Origin: Emiliania huxleyi CCMP1516
Taxonomy: Eukaryota; Haptophyta; Isochrysidales; Noelaerhabdaceae
DNA: 64,000 nt
Direction of reading: 5' to 3'
Assembly (NCBI RefSeq): GCF_000372725.1
Contig: NW_005200690.1
Location: forward strand, 173,443-237,442
Both the position numbers and the translations under genes were made by a program. This document shows positions 9,620-18,597 of the stretch, one piece after another. The notes below the pieces were generated by a model. It was given only the letters and a program-made list of their open reading frames with translations, ran no database searches and had not been told where the DNA came from. Positions within the stretch are counted from its first letter, which is position 1; each line of letters begins with the position of its first letter.

Positions 9620-9832
9620 TTATCATGTAGAGTTCGTTGTAGAGATTTCACGTTGTAGAGCGCCTCTACATCGCTCTACAACGCACGCAGTTCGTCACGC
9701 GGCGGATGTAGACGAGCTCTACAGCTCTACAGCGCTCTACAGCGCTCTACAGCGCTCTACAGCGCTCTACATCTCTACAGCTCTACAGCGCTCTACACTC
9801 TACATCCTCTATACACCCTCCCTCAGGAGCCC
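9620..9832. repeat. CTCTACA-rich palindromic array, copy C
   Basis: Plus-oriented relative of copy A, with four consecutive AGCGCTCTAC units at about 9728-9772 and the shared right end TACACCCTCCCTCAG. Unlike A and B it lacks the GACACCCC flank, so it is a partial copy. Confidence 0.75.
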
Positions 9833-9992
9833 TTGTGTGAGAGCCGGAGGTGCGTGTAAGCCAGTCCGCGCCAGTCCGCGCCCTTGTCGTGCCAGTGTGC
9901 TGTGAGAGAGGCTTGTATTTTAAGAATTCTTTTCGCAGGAAGAACAACTTGAATCCGCGAATTTGGCTTCCAATCTCCTGCCCTTGGTCGAT

Positions 9993-11219
9993 CTACTCGG
10001 AGTACTTCCAGAACGACCTGTCCTGTGCGGCCGATCTCCGGCACGAGAGAAGCGGCACAGTGCTACCTATGGTGTCCACCTGCGGGCGGTGCCCCTCGAC
10101 GGGCAGTGCCATCCCTCGCAGGTGTGCGGACGTTGAGAAGGTTGAGCCACCCTCCAACATCAGGTGCTCTCGCGCGGTGCTGAACGCAAGCCATCCCAGC
10201 ACGGAGGCGTGGTGCACGACATAGCTAGCGTTGATCCGCGCGAGATTCAGCAAAATGCCAGAGTGCCAACGCAACGCCGACCACTCCGCCGGCGTGAGCA
10301 CCGAGCCGGTCGGGCCGAACCACAACGGGAGGGTGACGTTCGGTCGGGTCCGGTGCTGCACGTCCACAGGGCGAACGCCGCGGACCGTGTGCTCCGGCAC
10401 GATATTCCACCGGCTGCCACGCATTCGCAATCGGATCGAGTCCAAGACGGCGTCAATAGCCGGCGGACTGTCTGACATCGCGAACAACGTCTCACATCCC
10501 CTTCCTCCAGCTCCACCGCCGCCAGCGGCGCCGCCCGTCCACTCGGCCATACAGCCTTGCCAATGCCTGATGCTCGTGGGATTTGCGCGCTCGGACTTGT
10601 CGCCGGTCCGCAGGTGCACCGCGGCGGCAATGCCTCGGCCCGCGCAGCCGTCGGTGAGGTACTCGAGGTAATCATTGAGCGCTGCATCCGCCTCAGGGGT
10701 CAGCTTCGTCAGCAGCCAGTGGGCAGCCACGGCATTAATGAATGCCATATCTGCCGTCTCGTTTTTCGTCGCTCCAGCCTTCTCGAGTGCCTTCACGAGC
10801 CCATGCTGCCCATACTTTGGCATTTCTGTGAACGGCTGCGCCATCCAGCTCACCGCCACGTTGCCCGGTCGGGCGCACGCCGCCGCCATCCGCTGCGCTC
10901 CCACCTGCTTAAAGGTCGTCGCACGCAACGCGCTCCAACGCTGACTAGCACCGCGCCCGCACGAGAGCGAGTATTCTCCCGGCGCAAACAGCCGCAGCAG
11001 CACTGGGTGGTCCATCACGAAGCACCGCTGCGAGCTCACCGCTGTGAGCCAAGCCGTCAAGAATGTGAGGATCCAGTTGCCGAGGCCCGAAGGCAAAGTC
11101 TGCGGGCCCGCGATGCGAACCTGCCCACGAGCGCCATTCCTGCCGGCCTCCACGCCGGCCTCGTAGTCACGGCCCAGCGCGTTGGCAACAGCACGCACGT
11201 GCTCCACCTGCGAAGGCAT
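9993..11219 (-). CDS. Putative glycosyltransferase, fucosyltransferase-like
   Basis: Intact 408-aa single-exon frame with an ATG at 11219. Two motifs point to the GDP-fucose-dependent transferase superfamily: GLGNW at residues 45-49, a donor-site-like loop, and AVHLRTGDK at about 200-208, resembling the HxRxGD signature of alpha-1,2/alpha-1,6 and O-fucosyltransferases. The rest shows an alternating alpha/beta pattern and ends FWKYSE. A signal anchor is not obvious, so an upstream exon may be missing. The acceptor is unknown. Codon usage is like its neighbours. Confidence 0.6.
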   Translation of the reverse strand: MPSQVEHVRAVANALGRDYEAGVEAGRNGARGQVRIAGPQTLPSGLGNWILTFLTAWLTAVSSQRCFVMDHPVLLRLFAPGEYSLSCGRGASQRWSALRATTFKQVGAQRMAAACARPGNVAVSWMAQPFTEMPKYGQHGLVKALEKAGATKNETADMAFINAVAAHWLLTKLTPEADAALNDYLEYLTDGCAGRGIAAAVHLRTGDKSERANPTSIRHWQGCMAEWTGGAAGGGGAGGRGCETLFAMSDSPPAIDAVLDSIRLRMRGSRWNIVPEHTVRGVRPVDVQHRTRPNVTLPLWFGPTGSVLTPAEWSALRWHSGILLNLARINASYVVHHASVLGWLAFSTAREHLMLEGGSTFSTSAHLRGMALPVEGHRPQVDTIGSTVPLLSCRRSAAQDRSFWKYSE

Positions 11220-11317
11220 TCCGGCTTTCAGTAGTCACGGCCACAGCGTTGCCTCTACTATGTGACGGGCGCTAACAAAAGAATTTTCGCATCTCGCACA
11301 GCACGATTCACGCGACA

Positions 11318-11736
11318 ACATGACCTGCAGGCAAATGATCGGAGTGGGAGTCAGAAATGTGGTCCTTGCGCGAGGGGAGCTCGATAGACTCGAGGGGCCA
11401 GGATATGCAGCAAGGAGGGCGGAGCTGCGCCGAAAGGCGAAAGAAGCCGAGAGAACAAGGGAACGGCAGGCGGCGGCGGCGCAGGACGAGGCAGAAGAGA
11501 ATGACGCGACAGAGGAGGAAGTGACAAGGGAGAGAACGACGAGAGTGGGACGGCCGCGAGGTGGCATGAAGGTTGCAGCGAGAATCGGCGAGAGACTGCG
11601 AAAAGAGATAGGAAGAGGCAGACTCCCTAGGGTGGGCGACGGCTAGCGCATCACACTCCTCTCCTTAAAATCCCTGTGTGGTGGCGGCGTGCCGTCCTCC
11701 CATCCCTCCCTTGGGTTGTCTGTTTTCTTTCTTTCT
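11318..11736 (+). mobile_element. 5'-truncated retroposon copy with 11-bp target-site duplication
   Basis: Matches the 3' half of the copy at 33239-34046. The encoded part starts at the TCRQMIGVGVRNVVL region and runs to the end of the basic/acidic protein (stop at 11644-11646). It is followed by the shared 3' untranslated end (CTCTCCTTAAAATCCCTGTG) and a TTTC run. The flanking 11-bp direct repeat TTCACGCGACA at 11307-11317 and 11737-11747 is a clean target-site duplication. The 5' truncation inside the coding region is typical of target-primed reverse transcription. Confidence 0.85.
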
Positions 11737-11747
11737 TTCACGCGACA

Positions 11748-12377
11748 GGCAAGGTGCGGGCGGCGGCTGTAACAAAAGAGTTCTGCTTAACTAAGCCTCT
11801 CTCACAGCACCTGGCACGACAAGGGCGTGGACTGGCGCAGAATAGTACACACATCGGCACACGCAAAGCCCTGTCGTCGAACTAGCGCTCGCGGCTTGCG
11901 CGCGAAACGTGTTCGGGTGTGTGCCTTTGTGTGTGGTCGGGCTATCTGGAATCTGCAGCCCGCACGCTCTGCTTGTAGCCCATTTGAGTCACGGCGACGC
12001 TCCGAAGCCGCTCGCTGCACGAGACGGTGGGTTCGCCTCCCTGTCTCAGCACTAACTGTCTTGCGTCTCTGTTAACTCTGTTCGTTTGAGCGCGGAGGCT
12101 CAGATCCGGAGGGTGGCTGTGGCTCAAAGGACTGTAAAGGACCAGCTAGACACCGTGTGTAGTGGTGGGTGAAGGGTATCACAGGCGTCCGAATTCAGAC
12201 GCTGTTCACACCTCTCTGATGAGCTGTTGACTAGGCGCTGCACGGGCCGCCACGGCCCCTTCTTCAACCAGACGCAAGGTCTTCTGTCTCAGCTGGGCGC
12301 GAGTGAGAGAAGAAATTCTACTGTCGCGGCGTAAAGTCTGTGCAGGTTGTCGGGGACACGACGCCGGCGTGAACACA
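11748..12377. other. Intergenic, no gene recognised
   Basis: No supported gene. The words GCACGACAAGGGCGTGGACTGG near 11815 (also seen inverted near 9865-9895 and 54490-54520) and TAACAAAAGA near 11271 and 11770 indicate older dispersed repeat sequence around the retroposon insertion. Confidence 0.45.
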
Positions 12378-13927
12378 ACTAACTGATGGATCCGCTCCTG
12401 ACAGTGGCACGCGCCGCGCTGCGGCGCGTGCGACTGTCTTTGTTTGAAGTCAAAAGTCGAATCAGACTTCAGAGCGGTATCGGCGTTGTCCCCCGATTTG
12501 TCCCACGGACCGCCCGTCCGAGACCGCTCCGGGACGCACGCCGGCGAACGAAGCACCATCAAGCTGCTGTACGGCCCCGGCATCGCCTGAGCCCTGGTCT
12601 GGCAGCCTGACAGCAAACCCCGGACAGCGCCTGACAGTGCCCGACAGCCTGACAGCGCTGACAGCACTTTCTCTGACAGTCTGACAGCACGTATCTGACA
12701 GCCAGCCTGACATCAGAGGCGACCCGTCGCTGTCAGGCCCTAACGTGACAGCCTGACAGCTGCCCGACAGCCCGACAGCTCACAGTGGCCTGACAGCAGC
12801 GCTGACAGCCCGACAGCCCGACCAGCCCGACAGCAGCACCTGAGCAGCACAGACCGTACACAGGCCGTGCAGCCTCTTTCTTGTGCCCCATGAGGGTATA
12901 ACAAAACTATATTCATGCAAAGACATGTGAGGGTGGTCCATGTCCATGTAGTCATGGGATGGTCATGGGTCTCTCTCTCAACCCCGCCCCCGCCCCACCT
13001 CTGCGGACCCTCGGCTGTGCTACTACAAATGAAGCTACCAGCTAGCCTTCTGGGGCCCTACAGTCATATGCCTATACGGCGTCTGGGTGGGGGTGGCCGC
13101 CGCCGTCTGTGCCGCCGCCTGCGCTTGCGCCTGCGCCGCCATCTGCGCTCCCCAGGCGGCCGCCGCTGCCGGCGTGATGGTGGTACCGGGGCAGAGTAGA
13201 GACTAGAGTATGTGTAGCAGAGTCCTGCTGGTCTCCTCTTGATAGTGTCATAAGTGTGGCTGGTGTGTGTCAGAGGTCAGAGCCTGACAGCACCCCGACA
13301 GCACCACCTGACAGCACCTGACAGCACCGGCCCTACGTCTGACAGCAGCAGCAGCCTGACAGCTCTGACAGCTCCGACAGCGTCTGACAGCAACACCCGA
13401 CAGCTCCGACAGCACCCGACAGCTACAGATCCCCTCTGATGTCAGACACGCACCCGACAGCACCCGACAGCACTGACAGCACCTGACAGCTGGTCTGACA
13501 GAGGCACCTGACAGTGCCTGACAGTGCCCGACAGCCCGACAGATCACCTGACAGCACCTGACAGCCTGACAGCCAGGGCTCAGGGCATCGCCTCCCCTGG
13601 CTTAGCTAGATTGAGAGATATTGTGGACATGATTGGCCTCTACAATATATACACTGACACTTCACCTCCCAGAGCTCGTCCCGGTCCGCCACGGCCATCC
13701 TCGGCCTCCGGAGGGCCCCCGGCGCACCGGTCCGCGGACCCGCGGTGCGGTGCGGCGGCGTCACAAATCCGACCACAGAGCACCGCTCCGGGACGAGGTC
13801 GGGCGATTCGAGGCCCAACTAGGCGTATGCATTGCCTATCCAGGGCTATCACCTGGACCTATCAACAGGCGCCTGCGGCGCTGTGGCCAGGAGCTGCTTT
13901 CACACCTGCACAGACTTTGATACGGCA
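12378..13927 (-). repeat. Dispersed repeat, second copy, split by a 997-bp insertion
   Basis: Inverted relative of 4556-5082. The two halves, 12378-12586 and 13584-13927, align with the uninterrupted copy without a gap once the insertion and its 8-bp duplication are removed. The hairpin GCACGCGCCGC/GCGGCGCGTGC is retained near 12407-12431. Divergence between the copies is visible but modest. Confidence 0.75.
12587..13583. mobile_element. Non-autonomous TIR element filled with TGACAGC repeats
   Basis: The element starts CTGAGCCCTGG and ends CCAGGGCTCAG, a perfect 11-bp terminal inverted repeat. It is flanked by the 8-bp direct repeat GGCATCGC at 12579-12586 and 13584-13591. The empty site CGGCATCGCCTTCCC exists (reverse complement) at about 4883-4895. 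Inside, roughly forty copies of TGACAGC or CGACAGC lie in two blocks (about 12605-12840 and 13275-13575), all in one orientation, around a 430-bp unique centre. An 8-bp duplication fits hAT-like transposases, but no transposase is encoded. It probably moves in trans. Confidence 0.85.
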
Positions 13928-14036
13928 TGGGCATAGGTCTCTACGGCACAGTCCTGGCTCCTGGGGGTAAGTTAGCTAAGTGCGACAGTTTTTCTTTCTT
14001 TTGAGAGGGTGAGGTGTTTGCCCTGCGCTGGAGAGA

Positions 14037-14084
14037 GGGGGGGGGGGGGAGGGAGGGAGGGAGGGAGGGAGGGAGGGAGGGAGG

Positions 14085-14149
<65 letters not shown>
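14037..14149. repeat. (GGGA)n-(GA)n microsatellite
   Basis: A G run, then about ten GGGA units, then about thirty GA units. It lies upstream of the GHKL gene and generates Arg/Glu repeats when translated, so I exclude it from the coding region. Confidence 0.95.
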
Positions 14150-14151
<2 letters not shown>

Positions 14152-14341
14152 TTATATGTTGTGCGGAGGCCCCGAGGGGATGGGGAGTGACTTCACAGAC
14201 ACGGCTGTAACGAACAAGATAACGTTAGACACATCAACTGGCAGATTCCCCGAACAGAAGAAAAACCGAAAGATGAACCATTTTTTTTACAGCACAGCGT
14301 TTCCGTGGGCTTTGGCAGTCCAAAAATCTCGAGGCAGATCG

Positions 14342-15868
14342 ATGTCCGCCTCCACGGCGTCGCAGGCGACCGCATCGTGGCCGCACGACTCCCAGTCCGA
14401 CGACGACTGTCGCGCGCCACCGCTCCTTGGTCAGGCTGGGCTTGGCGCGGGCGCAGACCCGGACCGCGCGCTCTGCCGAAGCGTCCTGGAGCTGCTGGAG
14501 AATGCTGTTGCCGCGTGCGAAGCTGACGACAGCAGAGACCACACGATCAAGATCAGCGTCCAGGGCCTGCCTGGTACGAATATTTACCAGGTCTGCGTCA
14601 GCGATGACGGCCCGGGCTTTGGCACGGCGCTGGACGCCATCGGTGACCGCGGCGTTTTGGCTGGGCTTGGCCTGGCCACGGTGATCCGCTGGGCCGTCAG
14701 TACGTACTGGTGGGGCGGGGGCTGCGGGTCCCACCCTGGCCCAGACGAGCTCGCCGAGATTCTGAGCGTCGCGAGGGGACAGCTGCGGCGGCGCACGTGG
14801 GGCGCGGCTCATCACGCCGACGCCGCCGAGCCGGCATCGGTGACCGCCCCGCCACAGCTCCTGGAGGACTACGACGGGAGCGGGTCGCATGTCTCGGCCC
14901 TTCTCCTCGGCGGCCGGAAGGCAATCGACGTGCTGCGAGACGCCATCGCGTACTCTGCGCAGGCCCTCTGCACTACGTCGTCCCTCACGATCGAGCTCGA
15001 CGTAGCCACATCGCACGGCGAGGCGGGCGCGCGCAGCTACACTGTGCGGCACCATGTCGAGCCGGTGGTGATGAGCCGCATGTTCGTGCAAGCGGGGCCA
15101 GCGCCATCTTTGCCAGGCGTCGAGCAGCTGCTCCACTCGCTCCAGGACGAGCTCCGCGATTGCGTGGTTGTGCCTGCCGCCGAGTCCCAAGGACTCAGAG
15201 TGATTGCCGCACACGGTGCTGGGCGCGGAGTGCTGTCCGGCTCTGGGTTCGCGCACGCGACGCTCCAGCTCGCGGTGGAGCCACGAGCCCCCTCGGCAGA
15301 GCAGCCGCGCTCTCGCTCCGGCGCCGATTCCTCCACCGCGCCGCTCCACGTGCTCGTGCTTCTCAACAACAAGCGATTGGACCTCGCCGACCAGCAGCAG
15401 TTCGTCGCCGGCTGCGCGTGCTTCGATGCGATCAAGCGCGCGCGCGGGTGGAAGAAGCACCTGGGTTCATCGCTGACGTCGCCAGGGGATGGCAGGCTCC
15501 GAGTGGGCTCAGAGGGCGACGACGCCGTCCGCTGCGGCTGGCTCTGCCTCCACCTGCGAAGCCCCAACGTTCACTTTTCCGATGCATCGAGGAGGCGCAT
15601 CATGCCGGCGAAGCACCTCCCCTCTGCCATCAACGCTGCGCTTGACGGCGCTCTCACACAGGTGTGCGCCCGCCTCGCACCGCACGGCGTCAAGCTCTCG
15701 CGGGCCGAGCAGCGTCTGCAGGAGGCGCGCGCGTACGCCGCTCACATCGCCACCGCGATGGCGGACATTCTGAACCTGGCCGCTCAGCAGCCGGGCCGGG
15801 AGATGGGCGAGGGGAGCAGCTGTGCCACGCTGGAGCGGGAGCTCATGCAGCTGCTGCGCCTCGCCTGA
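14342..15868 (+). CDS. GHKL ATPase, topoisomerase VI subunit B-like
   Basis: 508 aa from the ATG at 14342; an in-frame ATG at 14273 is possible. The GHKL (Bergerat) fold is visible: N-box LCRSVLELLENAVAACEAD around residues 45-63 with Glu53/Asn54, and a G1 motif SDDGPGF at about 87-93, followed by GLGLATVIRWA. Past the ATPase region are long alpha/beta stretches and a conserved-looking tail with GWLCLHLRSPNVHFSD, then an amphipathic helix. This layout fits TopoVIB-like proteins, which partner SPO11 in meiotic break formation. MORC or gyrase-B relatives are less likely, as no gyrase toprim domain follows. The G2 loop is weak, so function is inferred. No intron is needed. Confidence 0.5.
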   Translation: MSASTASQATASWPHDSQSDDDCRAPPLLGQAGLGAGADPDRALCRSVLELLENAVAACEADDSRDHTIKISVQGLPGTNIYQVCVSDDGPGFGTALDAIGDRGVLAGLGLATVIRWAVSTYWWGGGCGSHPGPDELAEILSVARGQLRRRTWGAAHHADAAEPASVTAPPQLLEDYDGSGSHVSALLLGGRKAIDVLRDAIAYSAQALCTTSSLTIELDVATSHGEAGARSYTVRHHVEPVVMSRMFVQAGPAPSLPGVEQLLHSLQDELRDCVVVPAAESQGLRVIAAHGAGRGVLSGSGFAHATLQLAVEPRAPSAEQPRSRSGADSSTAPLHVLVLLNNKRLDLADQQQFVAGCACFDAIKRARGWKKHLGSSLTSPGDGRLRVGSEGDDAVRCGWLCLHLRSPNVHFSDASRRRIMPAKHLPSAINAALDGALTQVCARLAPHGVKLSRAEQRLQEARAYAAHIATAMADILNLAAQQPGREMGEGSSCATLERELMQLLRLA

Positions 15869-16128
15869 GATCTCGCCAGCCCCGACGCCGTGGGGTGTCA
15901 TGTGGCACACACGCTCGTGGTAGCGAAATCCAGCATCCAGGACCCACAGAACGTGAAGATGAGGCGACCTCTCGCGCGCTCCCGCGCATACGTCCGACGG
16001 GGTTTTGCTTGAGGCTGCGAGGACACTCGTGCCGTTCTTACACTCCAATTGGTTCTTGAACTGCGTCGGTCGGGATCGCTCATGCACACACGTTCCCGCG
16101 GTCGCATTGCGTCTATCTGCTGGCGACG

Positions 16129-16252
<124 letters not shown>

Positions 16253-16255
16253 TAA

Positions 16256-16505
16256 GAAAGAAAACAGACAACCCAAACGAGGGATAGGGGAGGAGGACAG
16301 GGTGGTCCACACCGCTGCACGAGCAGGATTTTGGAAGGACGATCAGGGGCACAGGTGGGCTCTCCTGCTCCTGACAAGGGACACGCGTTTTGGCGGCTGT
16401 CTCTGCGGCGCGAAGCTTGCACATTCTGTTTCTTCTATTGTCGTTTGAGAGAAGAAAGAAAGAAAGGGACGATCCGAGGGGATGGGAGGACGGCACGCCG
16501 GCACC
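16256..16505. repeat. Two dispersed-repeat fragments with GAAA tails
   Basis: At 16256-16350, AAGAAAGAAAACAGACAACC leads into the GGACAGGG...GAGCAGGAT family also found near 5281 and 24290. At about 16448-16503, GAAGAAAGAAAG leads into GGATGGGAGGACGGCACGCC, the 3' end of the retroposon family. Both are tail-first in minus orientation. I see no clear target-site duplication for either. Confidence 0.55.
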
Positions 16506-16735
16506 ATGCTGAAATAGTAAGGGGAGGGCTCCCAGGGCTTGGAGGTCTTTTTAGTTGCAACCATGATGATAGGCAAGGCGTTCAGGAAAGTGAAGAAATA
16601 GAAGAAGAGGACATGGTTCGACCTCGCGTGCGAGATGTGTGTCGCGACCCCTCGTCGCCGGACACCTCCCGACACGGTGTGAAGAACACAACTCTCTCGA
16701 CCGCTACTACGCCGCCGCTCTTCTCACTGCGCAGC

Positions 16736-17251
16736 TCACGGCTCTCCCTCCTGTTCCTCCTCCTCCTCCTTCGCCGCCTCCTCCGCCTTCTTCGCCGCCT
16801 CCTCCGCCCGCTTTGCGGCCCTCTCACTCTCCGTCAATTTGACGAACTCGACCTTGACCGTCTTGCCGATCACGACCTCGAAGTCGTCGTGGTAGGGGCA
16901 GGTCACCGACCTCTCACCTTCGTCGTCGTGGTGAGGTTGTGGTCCTTTGAGCCGCAGAGCCTGCAGCCGTACTGCCGCCGAGAAGCCGGCGGCTGCGGCG
17001 GCGTCCCCGGCGACCGCGGTCCGGCCTGGGGGGGGCGGGGGGGGCGGAGGAACCGCACAAGGAGTGAGGGGGAGGGGGGGGGCGACAGTCGCGCGTGGGG
17101 TGGGAGCTCGGGTGGGGTTGAAGCGCGGCGGGACGGGTCGTGTCGGGTGCGGTCGGGCGGGGCGGTCCGAGACCAAGCCCGGTGGCAATCGCCAATCGGA
17201 AGCATCGTGATCGAACGGTGCAGAGCCACTCAAAGTACTCCGTGCGCTCAT
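16736..17251 (-). CDS. Hypothetical protein with charged C-terminal helix
   Basis: Open from the ATG at 17251 to 16736. The last 55 residues look real: VTCPYHDDFEVVIGKTVKVE followed by a Lys/Glu/Ala-rich helix with EEAAKKAEEAAKEEEEE. The middle is Pro-rich, low complexity, over a G-tract, so an intron may be included. An alternative frame just upstream reads YGCRLCGSKDHN, which could pair with CPYH as a zinc-binding motif if spliced. Gene structure unresolved, family unknown. Confidence 0.3.
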   Translation of the reverse strand: MSARSTLSGSAPFDHDASDWRLPPGLVSDRPARPHPTRPVPPRFNPTRAPTPRATVAPPLPLTPCAVPPPPPPPPGRTAVAGDAAAAAGFSAAVRLQALRLKGPQPHHDDEGERSVTCPYHDDFEVVIGKTVKVEFVKLTESERAAKRAEEAAKKAEEAAKEEEEEQEGEP

Positions 17252-18291
17252 CAAGAAGCATGTATCTATGGCTAGCCCAAGACGAAGCTGAGTAGTAGTA
17301 TCGGGTGGCGTTTGAAATCAGCTGAACTTGATTTCCTTCCAGCGCCCAATGCCGCACCAAAAGGTGTGCTCGGACAAGCCGCAATGGGGCAACATGACCT
17401 GGTTTGAGCTCCCAATTTCGCAGCGAAAGGTGTGCATCGAGATTCAGCAACGGGGCAAGTCCTTGAGGCCAACGCCAATCGCAATCGTTTCGCAGTTCCA
17501 GTTGGGGCGAAGTTCGGTCTTCCTCTTCGTCATCGATCGGCGGCGAGAGGCGGCGAGTGGTGACGCGAATTTCAACCGAAATCGCGCCACCCTTTGTGCA
17601 CTTTGAGCAAGAGTCGCTCCTCGTCTCTCGCAATGTCCAATGATGTTGTTGTGACGGTTGAATTTTTGCCGATTTCTGTAAGCGTCCATTTTTGAATAGG
17701 TTTGGAAACCACCGAGGGGTACGATTCCACAACCACATAATTCATCCGACGGAAACGAGGCGATGGCACCTGATTCGGGGAGCAGTGGGGGGGGGGGGTG
17801 AGGATTTGGTTCTGAAGAAGGTGGGGGAGTACCGAGGGGGATGGGGTAGGGTCACCGTTTGAGCGAACGACGGCTGTGGCGCCGACGGCCGCACCCTTGT
17901 ACGAGGCTGTGAGGGGAGCGGCGGCGAGAGGGGGGGCGGCGACGCAGGCGAGCCGCGCGCGCGCGCGACTGAGGGAAGCGCGGGCGGCGGGAAGAAGGAG
18001 AACGGCGGCGGCGGCGAGGCGCAAAACGGGGGCGGCGGAAGTGGGGGCGACGGCGGCGGCGGAGTGAACGGCGGCGCGCGCACGGACGGCGACGAAATCG
18101 ACGGCGGGGAGGGGCGGGGCTGCATGGCGGCGGCGGACGCGCGCACATTTGTCGTGCTTGCGCATTGGCACTCCACCCGTCCTCCTCGGCGACCTGCGTG
18201 CGCGCGGGAACGACAGGGGTCATGTGTCGCGCGCACCGGGCGGCGCCGTGCTCGCAGCAGCCGGGATCGCGGCAGAGTATGGTGGAGAGCT
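17252..18291. other. No gene assigned; G/C-tract-rich stretch
   Basis: Both strands stay open in places. A minus frame from 17738 contains similar repeated segments that probably reflect short internal DNA repeats rather than a protein. From 17780 to 18120 the DNA is GGC/GAG-rich and codes only Arg/Pro/Ala low complexity. Nothing supportable. Confidence 0.35.
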
Positions 18292-18498
18292 CTACCCGCG
18301 CACCTGCCCAGCGAGGAGCTCGACGCCGCTCCTGGCAGGCGAGGCAGGGATCTCGGCAACGTTGGAGAGCGGGCGCACGATGTCGTGGGCGACGCCCGTC
18401 CGCAGCCACGTCGTGGTGACGATGATGGCGAGGAGCATCACGGTGGAGAGGAGCGTCCCGGCGCTGCTTGGGCTCGCTCGAGTTTCCGGTCTGGGCAT
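18292..18498 (-). CDS. Possible first exon of a small membrane protein
   Basis: From the ATG at 18498 the frame gives a short basic N-terminus and then one strong hydrophobic helix (LLSTVMLLAIIVTTTW), like a type II membrane anchor, ending at 18292. A CAG/GTGCGC donor near 18306 could splice downstream. It sits head-to-head with the transporter gene (start 18598), so the 100-bp gap could be a shared promoter. Low confidence that it is a gene. Confidence 0.27.
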   Translation of the reverse strand: MPRPETRASPSSAGTLLSTVMLLAIIVTTTWLRTGVAHDIVRPLSNVAEIPASPARSGVELLAGQVRG

Positions 18499-18597
18499 GG
18501 GCACGGCACGGCAGGGCAGGGTTTTTTTTTCTTGTCGGCGCCAAGAATTCTTCCGGGGTCCGAGTGTTTCGCGCTCGTGCGTGAGAGCTCCTCACCC

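Noticed and set aside
16914-17738. 274-codon minus-strand frame
   Set aside because: No ATG-supported start or domain, a Pro/Arg low-complexity end, and an equally open opposite strand over its non-repetitive part.
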